From a bacterium (GTDB taxonomy: Bacteria; Pseudomonadota; Alphaproteobacteria; Caulobacterales; Hyphomonadaceae): a stretch of DNA of 64,000 nt. A program made the position numbers and the translations under genes. Position 1 is the stretch's first letter. The number at the start of each line of letters is the position of its first letter. The stretch lies in NCBI GenBank assembly GCA_016125045.1, contig WGML01000006.1:434001-498000 (forward strand), read 5' to 3'. Below, one piece after another: positions 55,460 through 64,000 of the stretch. The notes below the pieces were generated by a model that saw only the letters and a list, made by a program, of their open reading frames with translations, made no database searches and was not told where the DNA came from.

Positions 55460-56914
55460 TCATCCGCCCGTCGGTGGGCTTTGCGCGTCGATCGCCGCCG
55501 CCAGCGCTCCAAGTGTGGCGCCGGCCACCGGAAGGATCACTCCGAACGCGGACCCTCTTCCCACCTCACTCTCGACCAGGAATTCCCCACGATGTCGGTT
55601 GACGACGTGCTTCACGATCGCAAGGCCGAGCCCGGTGCCGCGACGCAGTCCCCTGCCTGGATCGACGCGATAGAACCGTTCAGCGAGGCGCGGCAGGTGC
55701 TGACGGTCAATTCCAGGCCCCGCATCCGTGACCCGCAGCACGGCGAAGCGCCCCGAAACCCTCGCGGCCGCCGTCGCGATCGACATCCGGCCCGCGCCTT
55801 CCCAGCGGCGACCCGCCCGAGAGGCCGCGGCGTCCCGCTCCAGTCCGCCGACGATCTCGATTTCGACGACGCCGCCGGGACTTGAATACTTGATCGCATT
55901 GTCGATGAGGTTTTGCGCGACCTGGAACAGCTCGTCCTTCACCCCGCGGACCCCCACGCCGGACGCTGGCCCGCTCACGTAGAGGGAGACTTTCCGGTCT
56001 TCTGCAACAGGCGCAAGCGCCTCCTTCACCTCCGCGACGACGGCGGCAAGATCAGCCTCGGTGTCGGGTGGCCGGTGCTCGTTGAGCTCGATCCGCGACA
56101 AGGAGAGAAGATCGTTGATCAGACGGCGCATCCGCTCTGTCTGGCCCTGCATGATCTCGAGGAACCGGTCCCATGACGCCTGGTCGTCCCGGGCCGGCCC
56201 GCGCATGGTCTCGATGAAGCCTGAGAGCGACGTCAACGGGGTGCGCAGTTCATGACTGGCGTTCGCGAGGAAGTCCGCGCGAGCAAATTCACCCCGCCGG
56301 ATTTCTGTTAAATCGAGCATGGTCAGGAGCACTCCGACGCTCGCGGTCGTCACCACCGGGGCCGCCATGCAGGCGAAGTAGCTGTCGGTCTCGTCGCGTT
56401 CGACGAACTCGAACATCTGCGCTTCACCTCGAGAGCGGGCGGCGTCGACTGCGGCGAGCAGTTCGGGACGCCGGACAACTGCAGACAGGAGTGGGTCCGC
56501 CCCGATGAAGTTGAAGTGCACACGGGCGGCCGAATTTGAGGCCTCGACCTTTCCAGAGGCGTCGATGTAGAGAGCCGGTTGTGGAAACGCCTCGATCAGG
56601 GCGCTGCGGAACGCCCTTTCGCTCCGCAGACGCAGATCGAGGTCCTGTTGATCGGCGACAGCCTTCGCCTCACGCAGCGCCTGAAACTCGAGGTCGGCCG
56701 TGCCGGCGAAGTAGGCGAGCGCGAACGCGATGATCAGCATCGAAACGATCAGCACGGCCCAGAAGTGCGCTTCTCCCACCAGCATGGAGCCGATCAGCAG
56801 CAGCACAGGGGCGGCGGTCAGCACCACGAAGTCCGTCGCCCGCCGTTCACGCCCGAGACGCACCCAAGCCCCGAGGCCCACTGAGCGCTGCTTGAACGAC
56901 TTGCTGTCAGGCAT
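55460..56914 (-). CDS. phoR: Phosphate regulon sensor histidine kinase PhoR
   Basis: 484 aa. Two membrane segments at about 28-70 (VVLTAAPVLLLIG, WAVLIVSMLIIAFALAYFAG), a PAS domain, then HisKA with FLANASHELRTPLTSLSGF (phosphorylated His) and HATPase_c with NLIDNAIKYSSPGG, DAGPGIDRQHLPRLAERFYR and GTGLGLAIVKHVV. It has almost no periplasmic sensor, as expected of PhoR, which reads phosphate through PstB/PhoU. Divergent from the M13 peptidase gene. Confidence 0.94.
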   Translation of the reverse strand: MPDSKSFKQRSVGLGAWVRLGRERRATDFVVLTAAPVLLLIGSMLVGEAHFWAVLIVSMLIIAFALAYFAGTADLEFQALREAKAVADQQDLDLRLRSERAFRSALIEAFPQPALYIDASGKVEASNSAARVHFNFIGADPLLSAVVRRPELLAAVDAARSRGEAQMFEFVERDETDSYFACMAAPVVTTASVGVLLTMLDLTEIRRGEFARADFLANASHELRTPLTSLSGFIETMRGPARDDQASWDRFLEIMQGQTERMRRLINDLLSLSRIELNEHRPPDTEADLAAVVAEVKEALAPVAEDRKVSLYVSGPASGVGVRGVKDELFQVAQNLIDNAIKYSSPGGVVEIEIVGGLERDAAASRAGRRWEGAGRMSIATAAARVSGRFAVLRVTDAGPGIDRQHLPRLAERFYRVDPGRGLRRGTGLGLAIVKHVVNRHRGEFLVESEVGRGSAFGVILPVAGATLGALAAAIDAQSPPTGG

Positions 56915-57161
56915 CGAGGCCTCGGTTGGCTAGTTCCGCCGGCGGCCGCTGCCGGACACCGGAAGGACTTCGTCGTAACACGACCGACAACAGCACGCTT
57001 TCCTGATTCCATGTCGGAAAGACGAATGTTTCAGGCGCAGGGCGCACGGACGTTCCACATATCGAAAAACGATGATCGCTTGACGACTCCGCGGCCCATA
57101 GGGTTAAAGAACCGGGTCAGCGCCCGCGCAATGGGCGAGAACCCTCCAAGAAAGGCGCGTC

Positions 57162-59213
57162 ATGAAACGCTCTCTTCTGGCCGCGTGCGCATTCGCAACG
57201 CTTCTTGCCGCCTGCACCGACAACGCCCCGGCGACTCAGGCCGCCCCGCCGCCAAGTGCTGCGATTGGAACGTTCGGTATCGATCAGAGCGCGATGAATG
57301 CATCGGTGAAACCGGGCGACGACTTCTTCAATTATGTGAACGGCACATGGGTCTCCAGCTACGCCATGCCGGCCGACAAGGCGAGGTACGGCGTCTTTGA
57401 CCGACTGAATGACGGCGCTGAAAGCGATGTTCGCGCCATCGTGGACAAGCTTTCGTCCAGCCCCCAGACCGCTGGCTCGAACGCCCAGAAGGTCGCCGAT
57501 CTCTACAAGAGCTGGATGGACGAGGCGACGATCGAGGCGCGCGGCGTCGAACCTCTGAAGCCCTGGCTCGACAAGATCAATGCGATCTCCTCGAAATTGG
57601 ACCTCGTGAAGGCGTTCGGCACTCCCGGCTTCGCGGCGCCCTTCGGCTTCGGCATCGCGCCAGATCCGGATGACACGACCAGATACACCGTGTTCGTGGG
57701 CCAGGACGGCCTCGGCATGCCAAACCGCGACTATTATCTGCTGCAGGGTGAACGGTTTGACGCCTACCGGGCGGCCTACAAGACCTACATCGCCACGCTG
57801 TTCTCACTCATAGGTCGAACCGATCCGGACGCCGACGCAAACGCGGTCATCGCGCTCGAGACACTGATCGCGGAGGAGCACTGGTCGCCCGAAGATCAGC
57901 GCGACATTTCCAAGACGTTCAATCCGATGGATCGCGTCGGGCTGAAGAAGCTGGCGCCGACGATAGATTGGGATGTCGTATTCGCGGCGTCGAACCTCGC
58001 CGACGTGAACAACATGGTCGTGGGTGAGACGACCGCGATCGCGGACTCCGTCAAGCTGGTCGACCGGGTCAGCCTCGACACCTGGAAGAACTACCTCACC
58101 TTCCACTTCATCAGCAGCAACGCCGATTATCTCCCCAAGGCCTTCGATGACGCCGATTTCGCATTCTACTCCAAGGCGCTTCGCGGCATCGAGGCTCAGC
58201 GCGATCGCTGGAAGCGCGGCGTCTCGCTGGTGAACGGCTCTCTCGGCGAGGCGGTCGGACAGCTTTATGTCGAGCGTCACTTCCCCGCCGAGACAAAGGC
58301 CAAGATGGACGAGTTGGTCGCCAATCTGCGCACGGCGTTCAAGGGGCGCCTGGAGACCCTCGCCTGGATGGATGACGAGACCCGGGCGGAGGCCCTGAAG
58401 AAACTCTCCACCTTCGATCCGCGGGTCGGCTACCCGGAAAAATGGATCGACTATTCATCGATGACGATCGAGCCTGGCAAGCTGTTCGAGAACGTTCAGG
58501 CGGCTCGTGAGTTCGGCTGGAATTACGACGTCAACCTTCTTAAGGGGCCGGTGGATCGGTCGCTGTGGAACATGACGCCTCAGACGGTGAATGCCTATTA
58601 CAGCCCGCTCACGAACCAGATCACCTTCCCCGCCGCGATCCTTCAGCCGCCCTTCTTCGACCCGAACGCCGACCCGGCGGTGAATTATGGCGCCATCGGC
58701 GGCGTCATCGGCCACGAGATCGGTCATGGCTTTGACGATCAAGGCCGCGAGTTCGACGAGACAGGCAAGATCCGCAACTGGTGGACCGAAGCCACCAACG
58801 CGAATTTCCAGGAGGCGACCTCCCGCCTCGGCGCACAGTATGACAGCTACTGCCCGCTCGACGAGGGCAAGGCGTGCATCAACGGACAGCTTTCGATGGG
58901 AGAAAACATCGGCGACCTTGGCGGGTTGCAGATGGCCTACGCCGCCTATCAGCTGTCGCTGAACGGCCAGCCCGCGCCGGTGATCGATGGATTCACCGGG
59001 GACCAGAGATTCTTCATGGCCTGGGCGCAGGTCTGGCGGGCGATCCAGCGCGATGACGCCCTCCGCAACCAGATGCTGACCGGGCCGCATTCACCTGCCC
59101 AGTTCCGGACGAACGGCGTCGTGCGGAATCTCGACGCGTGGTATGCGGCGTTTGACGTCAAGGAGGGCGACGCGCTCTACCTGCCCCCCGAGGAGCGCGT
59201 CCGCATCTGGTAG
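57162..59213 (+). CDS. M13 family metallopeptidase lipoprotein
   Basis: Neprilysin-like zinc endopeptidase of 683 aa, exported as a lipoprotein (ATLLAAC lipobox). Zinc site GGVIGHEIGHGFDDQGREFD (HExxH at about residue 516) and ENIGDLGGLQMAY supply the catalytic ligands; NAYYSPLTNQITFPAAIL precedes them. The C-terminal LYLPPEERVRIW follows the family tail. Probably a periplasmic oligopeptidase. AAGAAAGG precedes ATG 57162. Confidence 0.94.
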   Translation: MKRSLLAACAFATLLAACTDNAPATQAAPPPSAAIGTFGIDQSAMNASVKPGDDFFNYVNGTWVSSYAMPADKARYGVFDRLNDGAESDVRAIVDKLSSSPQTAGSNAQKVADLYKSWMDEATIEARGVEPLKPWLDKINAISSKLDLVKAFGTPGFAAPFGFGIAPDPDDTTRYTVFVGQDGLGMPNRDYYLLQGERFDAYRAAYKTYIATLFSLIGRTDPDADANAVIALETLIAEEHWSPEDQRDISKTFNPMDRVGLKKLAPTIDWDVVFAASNLADVNNMVVGETTAIADSVKLVDRVSLDTWKNYLTFHFISSNADYLPKAFDDADFAFYSKALRGIEAQRDRWKRGVSLVNGSLGEAVGQLYVERHFPAETKAKMDELVANLRTAFKGRLETLAWMDDETRAEALKKLSTFDPRVGYPEKWIDYSSMTIEPGKLFENVQAAREFGWNYDVNLLKGPVDRSLWNMTPQTVNAYYSPLTNQITFPAAILQPPFFDPNADPAVNYGAIGGVIGHEIGHGFDDQGREFDETGKIRNWWTEATNANFQEATSRLGAQYDSYCPLDEGKACINGQLSMGENIGDLGGLQMAYAAYQLSLNGQPAPVIDGFTGDQRFFMAWAQVWRAIQRDDALRNQMLTGPHSPAQFRTNGVVRNLDAWYAAFDVKEGDALYLPPEERVRIW

Positions 59214-59252
59214 CGGGGTCGGCGAGTTCGGATCGTAACCGCGCCCGCTGGA

Positions 59253-59633
59253 TCAGGCGAGCGCAACGATCAGCACGAGGGCCAGCAACGCCGCCGCGAG
59301 CGGCGTCATGACCATGCGCTCCGACTTGCTGCGTGAAATCGCGTTCAGCCCGACGCCGAACACCAGATAAGCGGCCAGAACCCAGATGGCGCAATGCGCC
59401 ATCGGCGCTGAGCCGAACGCCGGAACGAGCCCGGCCCGTTCCAGCACGATGAGCGAGAACAGGACATAGAGCCCGATCGCGATCACGCTACCGACGCGCA
59501 GGCGGGTGGATAAGACCGCCGACTGCCCGCCCCACGCGAACCGGCCCAAGGGCGCGCCGAGGGCGAGCATCGCCTGAAAAACCCCTAGTCCTGCGATGAG
59601 GATGCAGAAGCCTATCGCGGCAAGCTCGGCCAT
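59253..59633 (-). CDS. Small integral membrane protein
   Basis: Protein of 126 aa with four hydrophobic helices: AAIGFCILIAGLGVFQAMLA, VGSVIAIGLYVLFSLIVL, HCAIWVLAAYLVFGVGLNAI and TPLAAALLALVLIVALA. Only one short loop holds charged residues (SRSKSERMVM). No family recognised. Start ATG 59633 preferred. Convergent with the M13 gene. Confidence 0.7.
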   Translation of the reverse strand: MAELAAIGFCILIAGLGVFQAMLALGAPLGRFAWGGQSAVLSTRLRVGSVIAIGLYVLFSLIVLERAGLVPAFGSAPMAHCAIWVLAAYLVFGVGLNAISRSKSERMVMTPLAAALLALVLIVALA

Positions 59634-59764
59634 GGATGCTCCCTGTTGTGTCGGCGGCGTCAGGTAGACGCATCGTCCTGTAACACCCGTGGATGCATGG
59701 ACTTGATCGGCGAAGTTTGATCTATCGCCATCTCCACCCTTGGGCAATGAACGAGGCGATCGAC

Positions 59765-60754
59765 ATGACCGTCGGACTGGTCACGGTGTTTGGCGGATCG
59801 GGCTTTCTGGGCCGTCATGTGGTGCGCGCGTTCTGCAAGGCGGGATGGCGTGTCCGAGTTGCCATGCGACGGCCGCATCTCGGCGGAGACCTGCGCCTTG
59901 CCGGGGACGTGGGTCAGGTTCAACTCGTCCAGGCGAATGTCCGCAATCGCGATTCAGTTGCGCGGGCCCTGGAGGGCGCGGACGCAGCGGTCAACCTCGT
60001 TGGGATTCTCTTCGAGCGCGGGCCTCAGTCGTTCGCCAGCTCGCAAGCGCAAGGTGCGCGCAATATTGCCGAACTCGCGGCGGAAGCGGGCGTGAAACGG
60101 CTGGTCTACGTCTCTGCGATCGGCGCGGACAGCAAGTCGCCGTCGGCATATGCGCGGACGAAGGCTGAGGCGGAGGCCGCAACGCTCGCAGCAAATCCGG
60201 GGAACGTCGTCGTCCGGCCGTCCATCATCTTTGGCGTCGACGACGGTTTCTTCAACCGGTTCGCGCAGATGTCGCGTGTCTCCCCGATCCTACCGCAGAT
60301 CGGCGGGAACACGAGACTTGCTCCGGTGTACGTGGCCGACGTCGCCGAGGCGGTGGCCGCGGCGGTGACGAGACCAGACGCCGCGGGCCGCGTGTTCGAG
60401 CTAGGCGGGCCGAGAATCTACACGATGCGGGAGCTCCTGCTTTTCATCGGCAATACGATCGCCCGACCAAGGCTTCTCTTGCCCCTGCCCTTCATCATCG
60501 CAACGCCGATGGGTTATGTGATCGGAGCGTTGTCGCGCCTCAATCCATTTTTTGGGCCGCCCCTGACCGGAGATCAGACCCAGCTCCTGAAGCAGGACAA
60601 CGTGCCCGCTGATGACGCCCCCGGCTTCGCCGCACTCGGCATTGACCGGCTGGAGTCCATCGAGGCGATCGTCCCGACCTATCTGTGGCGCTTCCGGCCG
60701 CAGGGTCAGTTTCAGGAGCCGGTCACCGAAGAGGTGTCCCGCGTCGACGCCTGA
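59765..60754 (+). CDS. NAD(P)-binding protein, complex I NDUFA9 subunit family
   Basis: Atypical short-chain dehydrogenase of 329 aa with VTVFGGSGFLGRHVVRAF (NAD(P) loop), YVSAIGADSKSPSAYARTKA, VVVRPSIIFG and APVYVADVAEAVAAA. Closest to the NDUFA9-like proteins widespread in alphaproteobacteria; some help quinone biosynthesis or complex I assembly. ATG 59765 has GAGGCG 7 bases upstream; ATG 59747 is the alternative. Confidence 0.85.
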   Translation: MTVGLVTVFGGSGFLGRHVVRAFCKAGWRVRVAMRRPHLGGDLRLAGDVGQVQLVQANVRNRDSVARALEGADAAVNLVGILFERGPQSFASSQAQGARNIAELAAEAGVKRLVYVSAIGADSKSPSAYARTKAEAEAATLAANPGNVVVRPSIIFGVDDGFFNRFAQMSRVSPILPQIGGNTRLAPVYVADVAEAVAAAVTRPDAAGRVFELGGPRIYTMRELLLFIGNTIARPRLLLPLPFIIATPMGYVIGALSRLNPFFGPPLTGDQTQLLKQDNVPADDAPGFAALGIDRLESIEAIVPTYLWRFRPQGQFQEPVTEEVSRVDA

Positions 60755-60772
60755 GCCAGGGGTTCGCGGCTG

Positions 60773-61579
60773 TCAGCCGAAATGGATCAGGGCGAGTCCA
60801 GCCGCGCCGACGATGATCCGCCACCAGCCAAACGGTGCGAACCCTCGTTTCTGAACGAAATCCAGCATGTAGCGCACGACGATCAGACCAAACACGAAGG
60901 ATGCAACGAACCCGACGGCGATGATCGCTAGGGAATCCGAAGTCAGCGCGTCCCGGCTTTCCCAGAAATCGAGAACGAACGCGCCCACCATGATCGGGAT
61001 CGCCAGAAAAAAAGAGAACTCCGCCGCCGCGCGCTTGTCGACGCCGATCAACATCGAGCCAACAATGGTCGAGCCTGACCGGGACACGCCCGGCACGATC
61101 GACAGCAGCTGGAAAAGCCCGATCAACAGCGCTTTGCTCAAGGGAAGCGCCATGGCGTCATGCTCGACCGGAGCCGGAGCCCGCTTGTCGATGACGAGAA
61201 GCACGATCCCGCCGATAATCAGCGTCCAGCAAATGAGCTGCGGACTGTCAAAAAGATATGACTTGATGAAGTCGTGGAGCAGCGCGCCCACGATGAAGGC
61301 CGGGGCGCAGGCGATCAACACGCTTAAAGCAAAGCGCCTCGATTCGGCGCGTTTCGGCAGCGTGATGAACACCGCCCACAGCCGCTGAAAGTACAGCACC
61401 ACCACCGCGAGGATTGCGCCGAGCTGAATCATGACCGTGAAGGTCGACCAAGACTCGTCGGTGAGCCCCATGACCTGCTGAGCGAGCAGAAGATGCCCGG
61501 TAGACGACACCGGTATGAATTCGGTCAGCCCCTCGATCAGACCAAGGAACAGGGCGTTGATCAGATCGGACAGACTCAA
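60773..61579 (-). CDS. uppP: Undecaprenyl-diphosphate phosphatase
   Basis: BacA/UppP, 268 aa: regenerates undecaprenyl phosphate for cell-wall synthesis in the membrane. Motifs ALFLGLIEGLTEFIPVSSTG (Glu-rich active site) and SIVPGVSRSGSTIVGSML are intact, with eight hydrophobic helices. The frame extends to 61657, but the start is most likely TTG at 61579, with GGAGG about 9 bases upstream, giving the family N-terminus SLSDLINALF. Confidence 0.95.
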   Translation of the reverse strand: MSLSDLINALFLGLIEGLTEFIPVSSTGHLLLAQQVMGLTDESWSTFTVMIQLGAILAVVVLYFQRLWAVFITLPKRAESRRFALSVLIACAPAFIVGALLHDFIKSYLFDSPQLICWTLIIGGIVLLVIDKRAPAPVEHDAMALPLSKALLIGLFQLLSIVPGVSRSGSTIVGSMLIGVDKRAAAEFSFFLAIPIMVGAFVLDFWESRDALTSDSLAIIAVGFVASFVFGLIVVRYMLDFVQKRGFAPFGWWRIIVGAAGLALIHFG

Positions 61580-61841
61580 GGTTGGAGACCTCCGCTCAAT
61601 TCGGGGCGCTTTCGTGCGAACGGCGTTGTCTGAGCACGGTTCGCGCCAGTTCACCACCGGAACAGGTCGGCATCATTTGGGTATGATTTATTGGTCGTCA
61701 GATGGACCCAGAAGCACGAAACGAACTATTTTTCATCTTAAAATATCCATATGAGACCTATTTGGCATACATCTGGTTGCGATCCGCACGTGATGGCGAT
61801 ACATCCGATCCGAATTCCCCAATGCCGCCAAGGAGTCCCGG
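61580..61841. promoter_or_regulatory. AT-rich divergent control region of uppP and gltD
   Basis: The span of about 61670-61780 is markedly AT-rich in a GC-rich region, with TTTTTCATCTTAAAATATCC near 61730-61750. It must hold the gltD promoter; no exact operator was identified. Confidence 0.45.
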
Positions 61842-63311
61842 ATGGAGAAGCAGAAGATGCTGACCTTCGTCACCGTGGAGCAGCAAAGCCCCGACAAGCG
61901 CCGCGCAGCCGAACGCAAGCAGGACTTCGCGGAAATCTATGCGGACTACATCGCCGAAAAAGCGCGGGAGCAATCGTCGCGCTGCTCGCAGTGCGGCGTG
62001 CCGTTTTGTCAGTCGCACTGCCCGCTCGGCAACAATATCCCGGATTGGCTCATGCTGACGGCGACGGGGCGACTTGAGGAAGCCTACGAACTCTCCTCGG
62101 CCACCTCGAACATGCCGGAGATCTGCGGCCGAATCTGCCCTCAGGATCGATTGTGCGAGGGCGGCTGCGTGATCGAACAATCCGGCCACGGCACGGTGAC
62201 GATCGGCGCAATCGAGCGCTACATCACTGACACGGCGTGGGACAAGGGATGGGTCGCTCAGCTGCGACCGGGGCCCGATCGCGGGCAATCCGTGGGCGTG
62301 ATCGGAGCAGGCCCCGCGGGTCTTTCGGCTGCCGAACAGCTGCGCGAACAAGGCTATCAGGTCACCATCTACGACCGGCACGACGTGCCGGGAGGGTTGC
62401 TGATCTACGGCATCCCGAACTTCAAGCTTGAGAAGGACGTCGTCAAACGCCGCACCGACCGACTGGCCGCCGGCGGAATCACATTCGAGATGGGCGTCGA
62501 TGTCGGCGTTGACATCAGCTTCCAGAGTTTGCGGGACCGGCACGATGCGGTTCTCGTCGCAACCGGGGTGTACCGGGCGCGCGACCTTGAGGTTCCGGGC
62601 GTGGAAGCTGACGGCGTCCACAAGGCGCTCGATTTCCTGATCGCGTCCAACCGCAAGGGGATGGGCTTGTCGGCGCCGGCGTTCGACAGCGGCGAGCTCG
62701 ACGCCTCCGGGAAGGCCGTGGTCGTGATCGGCGGCGGTGACACGGCCATGGATTGCGTTCGCACGGCGATCCGTCAGGGAGCAAAGTCGGTCACGTGCCT
62801 CTATCGCCGGGATCGGGCGAACATGCCGGGCTCCCAGCGCGAAGTGGCGAACGCCGAGGAGGAAGGCGTGAAGTATGACTGGCTGGCAGCGCCTCAGGCG
62901 GTCGTGCAGAAACGCGCCGGTGGGGTCAAGGCGGTCCGGGCTGTACGCATGCGGCTCGGCGAACCGGACCGATCAGGGAGACAGTCGCCCCAGATCATCG
63001 CGGGCTCGGAGTATGAACTCAAGGCCGACATGGTCATCCAGGCTCTCGGCTTCGACGCCGAAGACCTCCCTGCCCGGTTCGAGGAGCGCCGCCTCGAGGT
63101 CAACCGCTGGGGCCGGGTGAAGACCCCGAAATCCGATATGATGACGACGCTCGATGGCGTGTTCGCCGCCGGCGACATCGTCCGCGGAGCGTCCCTCGTG
63201 GTGTGGGCGATCAAGGAGGGCCGCGATGCGGCCGTCGGTATCGACAGGTATCTGCGCGCAAAGTCGAAGGCGGCGGCTCAGCCGATCCGCATGCTTCGTG
63301 CTGTCAATTGA
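61842..63311 (+). CDS. gltD: Glutamate synthase small subunit
   Basis: NADPH-dependent GOGAT beta subunit, 489 aa, feeding electrons through Fe-S and FAD to GltB. N-terminal cysteines SSRCSQCGVPFCQSHCPLGN and ICGRICPQDRLCEGGCV; the FAD loop VGVIGAGPAGLSAAEQLREQ; and the NADPH loop VVVIGGGDTAMDCVRTAIRQ. Ends with VFAAGDIVRGASLVVWAIKE. Upstream of gltB rather than after it. Confidence 0.96.
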   Translation: MEKQKMLTFVTVEQQSPDKRRAAERKQDFAEIYADYIAEKAREQSSRCSQCGVPFCQSHCPLGNNIPDWLMLTATGRLEEAYELSSATSNMPEICGRICPQDRLCEGGCVIEQSGHGTVTIGAIERYITDTAWDKGWVAQLRPGPDRGQSVGVIGAGPAGLSAAEQLREQGYQVTIYDRHDVPGGLLIYGIPNFKLEKDVVKRRTDRLAAGGITFEMGVDVGVDISFQSLRDRHDAVLVATGVYRARDLEVPGVEADGVHKALDFLIASNRKGMGLSAPAFDSGELDASGKAVVVIGGGDTAMDCVRTAIRQGAKSVTCLYRRDRANMPGSQREVANAEEEGVKYDWLAAPQAVVQKRAGGVKAVRAVRMRLGEPDRSGRQSPQIIAGSEYELKADMVIQALGFDAEDLPARFEERRLEVNRWGRVKTPKSDMMTTLDGVFAAGDIVRGASLVVWAIKEGRDAAVGIDRYLRAKSKAAAQPIRMLRAVN

Positions 63312-63356
63312 CCGGCGTCGACTCTCAAACCTTCAAGTGATCGACAGGATCTCGCG

Positions 63357-64000
63357 ATGCACGACCTCGAACAGCATACCCGGATGCGCGACCGACTGAT
63401 CGCCGCCAACGCCTATGATCCCGCTCATGAACATGACGCTTGCGGCGTTGGGCTGGTTGTCCAGATCGACGGCACTCCAAAGCGCGAAATCGTGGAGATG
63501 GCCATCCGCGCGCTGAAAGCGGTGTGGCATCGCGGCGCCGTCGATGCTGACGGCAAGACGGGCGACGGGGCCGGGATCAGGGTCGACGTGCCGCAGGCGT
63601 TTTTCCGCGCCCAGATCGAGAAGACAGGGCACCAGCCCTCCCAGGCGCGGATCTGCGTCGGGCAGATGTTCCTCCCTCGGACGGACCTGAGCGCACAGGA
63701 GAAGGCGCGCTCGATCATCGAGACGGAAGTCGTCCGGTTTGGCTTCTACATCTATGGCTGGCGTCAGCCGCCGGTCGATCCGCGTGTGATCGGCGCCAAG
63801 GCGAACGCCGCACGACCGGAGATCGAGCAAATCCTGTTTGCGGACAATCTCGGCCGCAGCGATGAGGAACTCGAGCGGATCCTCTTCGTCTGCCGCCGCC
63901 GCATCGAGAAGCGGGCGCAGGAAGCGGGCATGTCCGAGCTTTACGTCTGCTCGTTCTCCCCGAGATCGCTCGTCTACAAGGGGATGTTCCTTGCCGAAGA
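63357..64000 (+). CDS. gltB: Glutamate synthase large subunit, N-terminal part (continues past window)
   Basis: The first about 214 codons of the alpha subunit, cut by the window end. The N-terminal nucleophile region reads YDPAHEHDACGVGLVVQIDG; the cysteine in DACGVG becomes residue 1 after removal of the short propeptide and is the glutaminase nucleophile. WHRGAVDADGKTGDGAGIRV continues the class II amidotransferase domain. AGGAT precedes ATG 63357; gltD ends 45 bases before. Confidence 0.95.
   Translation, partial: MHDLEQHTRMRDRLIAANAYDPAHEHDACGVGLVVQIDGTPKREIVEMAIRALKAVWHRGAVDADGKTGDGAGIRVDVPQAFFRAQIEKTGHQPSQARICVGQMFLPRTDLSAQEKARSIIETEVVRFGFYIYGWRQPPVDPRVIGAKANAARPEIEQILFADNLGRSDEELERILFVCRRRIEKRAQEAGMSELYVCSFSPRSLVYKGMFLAE

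Overview
The window comes from a high-GC chromosome of an alphaproteobacterium. The closest fit is the Caulobacterales / Hyphomonadaceae-Maricaulaceae area. This rests on a GcrA cell-cycle regulator with CtrA-, DnaA- and CcrM-type sites in front of it, CarD next to FdxA, the argD-argF-hslO-apaG-metZ block, a complete Entner-Doudoroff operon, and the phoR-pst-phoU-phoB order. Almost all of it is ordinary chromosomal coding sequence. I see no insertion sequence, prophage, CRISPR array or rRNA. There are two tRNAs: Arg-CCT and Gly-CCC.

Layout. 0-9.5 kb: a YtcJ-type amidohydrolase lipoprotein, a DUF6152 protein, rpmB, a small apparently frameshifted gene, an SUV3-like helicase, an S4 RNA-binding protein, a CPBP protease, fdxA, carD, an SNase-type nuclease and tRNA-Arg. 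9.5-22.5 kb: a membrane protein of unknown function, an SDR dehydrogenase, a repeat-rich intergenic block, ettA, a CHASE4-GGDEF-EAL protein, an MFS transporter overlapping a bleomycin-resistance-like protein, a second SDR, then a metal-uptake-like group (PepSY membrane protein, TonB receptor, DUF2946 protein). 23-26.6 kb: the RNA/ribosome group pnp-rpsO-truB. 26.8-32.9 kb: a PhoPQ-related protein, a lipoprotein, msrC, a beta-barrel protein, an NTF2-like lipoprotein divergent from an OxyR-like regulator, and tRNA-Gly. 33-37.8 kb: zwf-pgl-edd-eda. 37.8-40.6 kb: a two-subunit molybdenum hydroxylase. 41-48.7 kb: dcd, metZ-apaG, hslO, argD-argF, an orphan ABC-2 permease and gcrA. 48.8-56.9 kb: the phosphate regulon phoR-pstC-pstA-pstB-phoU-phoB, without pstS. 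57-64 kb: an M13 peptidase, a small membrane protein, an NDUFA9-like protein, uppP, gltD and the start of gltB.

The points most worth following are: PstA is about 906 residues, with a roughly 400-residue mostly helical insertion between its first membrane segment and the permease core; the gcrA upstream region carries sequence matches for CtrA, DnaA and CcrM; the OxyR-like regulator lacks the redox cysteines and has a perfect T-N11-A dyad just before its start; a small gene at 2954-3193 reads as coding only if two compensating frameshifts are accepted; and a membrane-protein remnant lies at 30856-31092. No clearly unprecedented multi-gene system was found.
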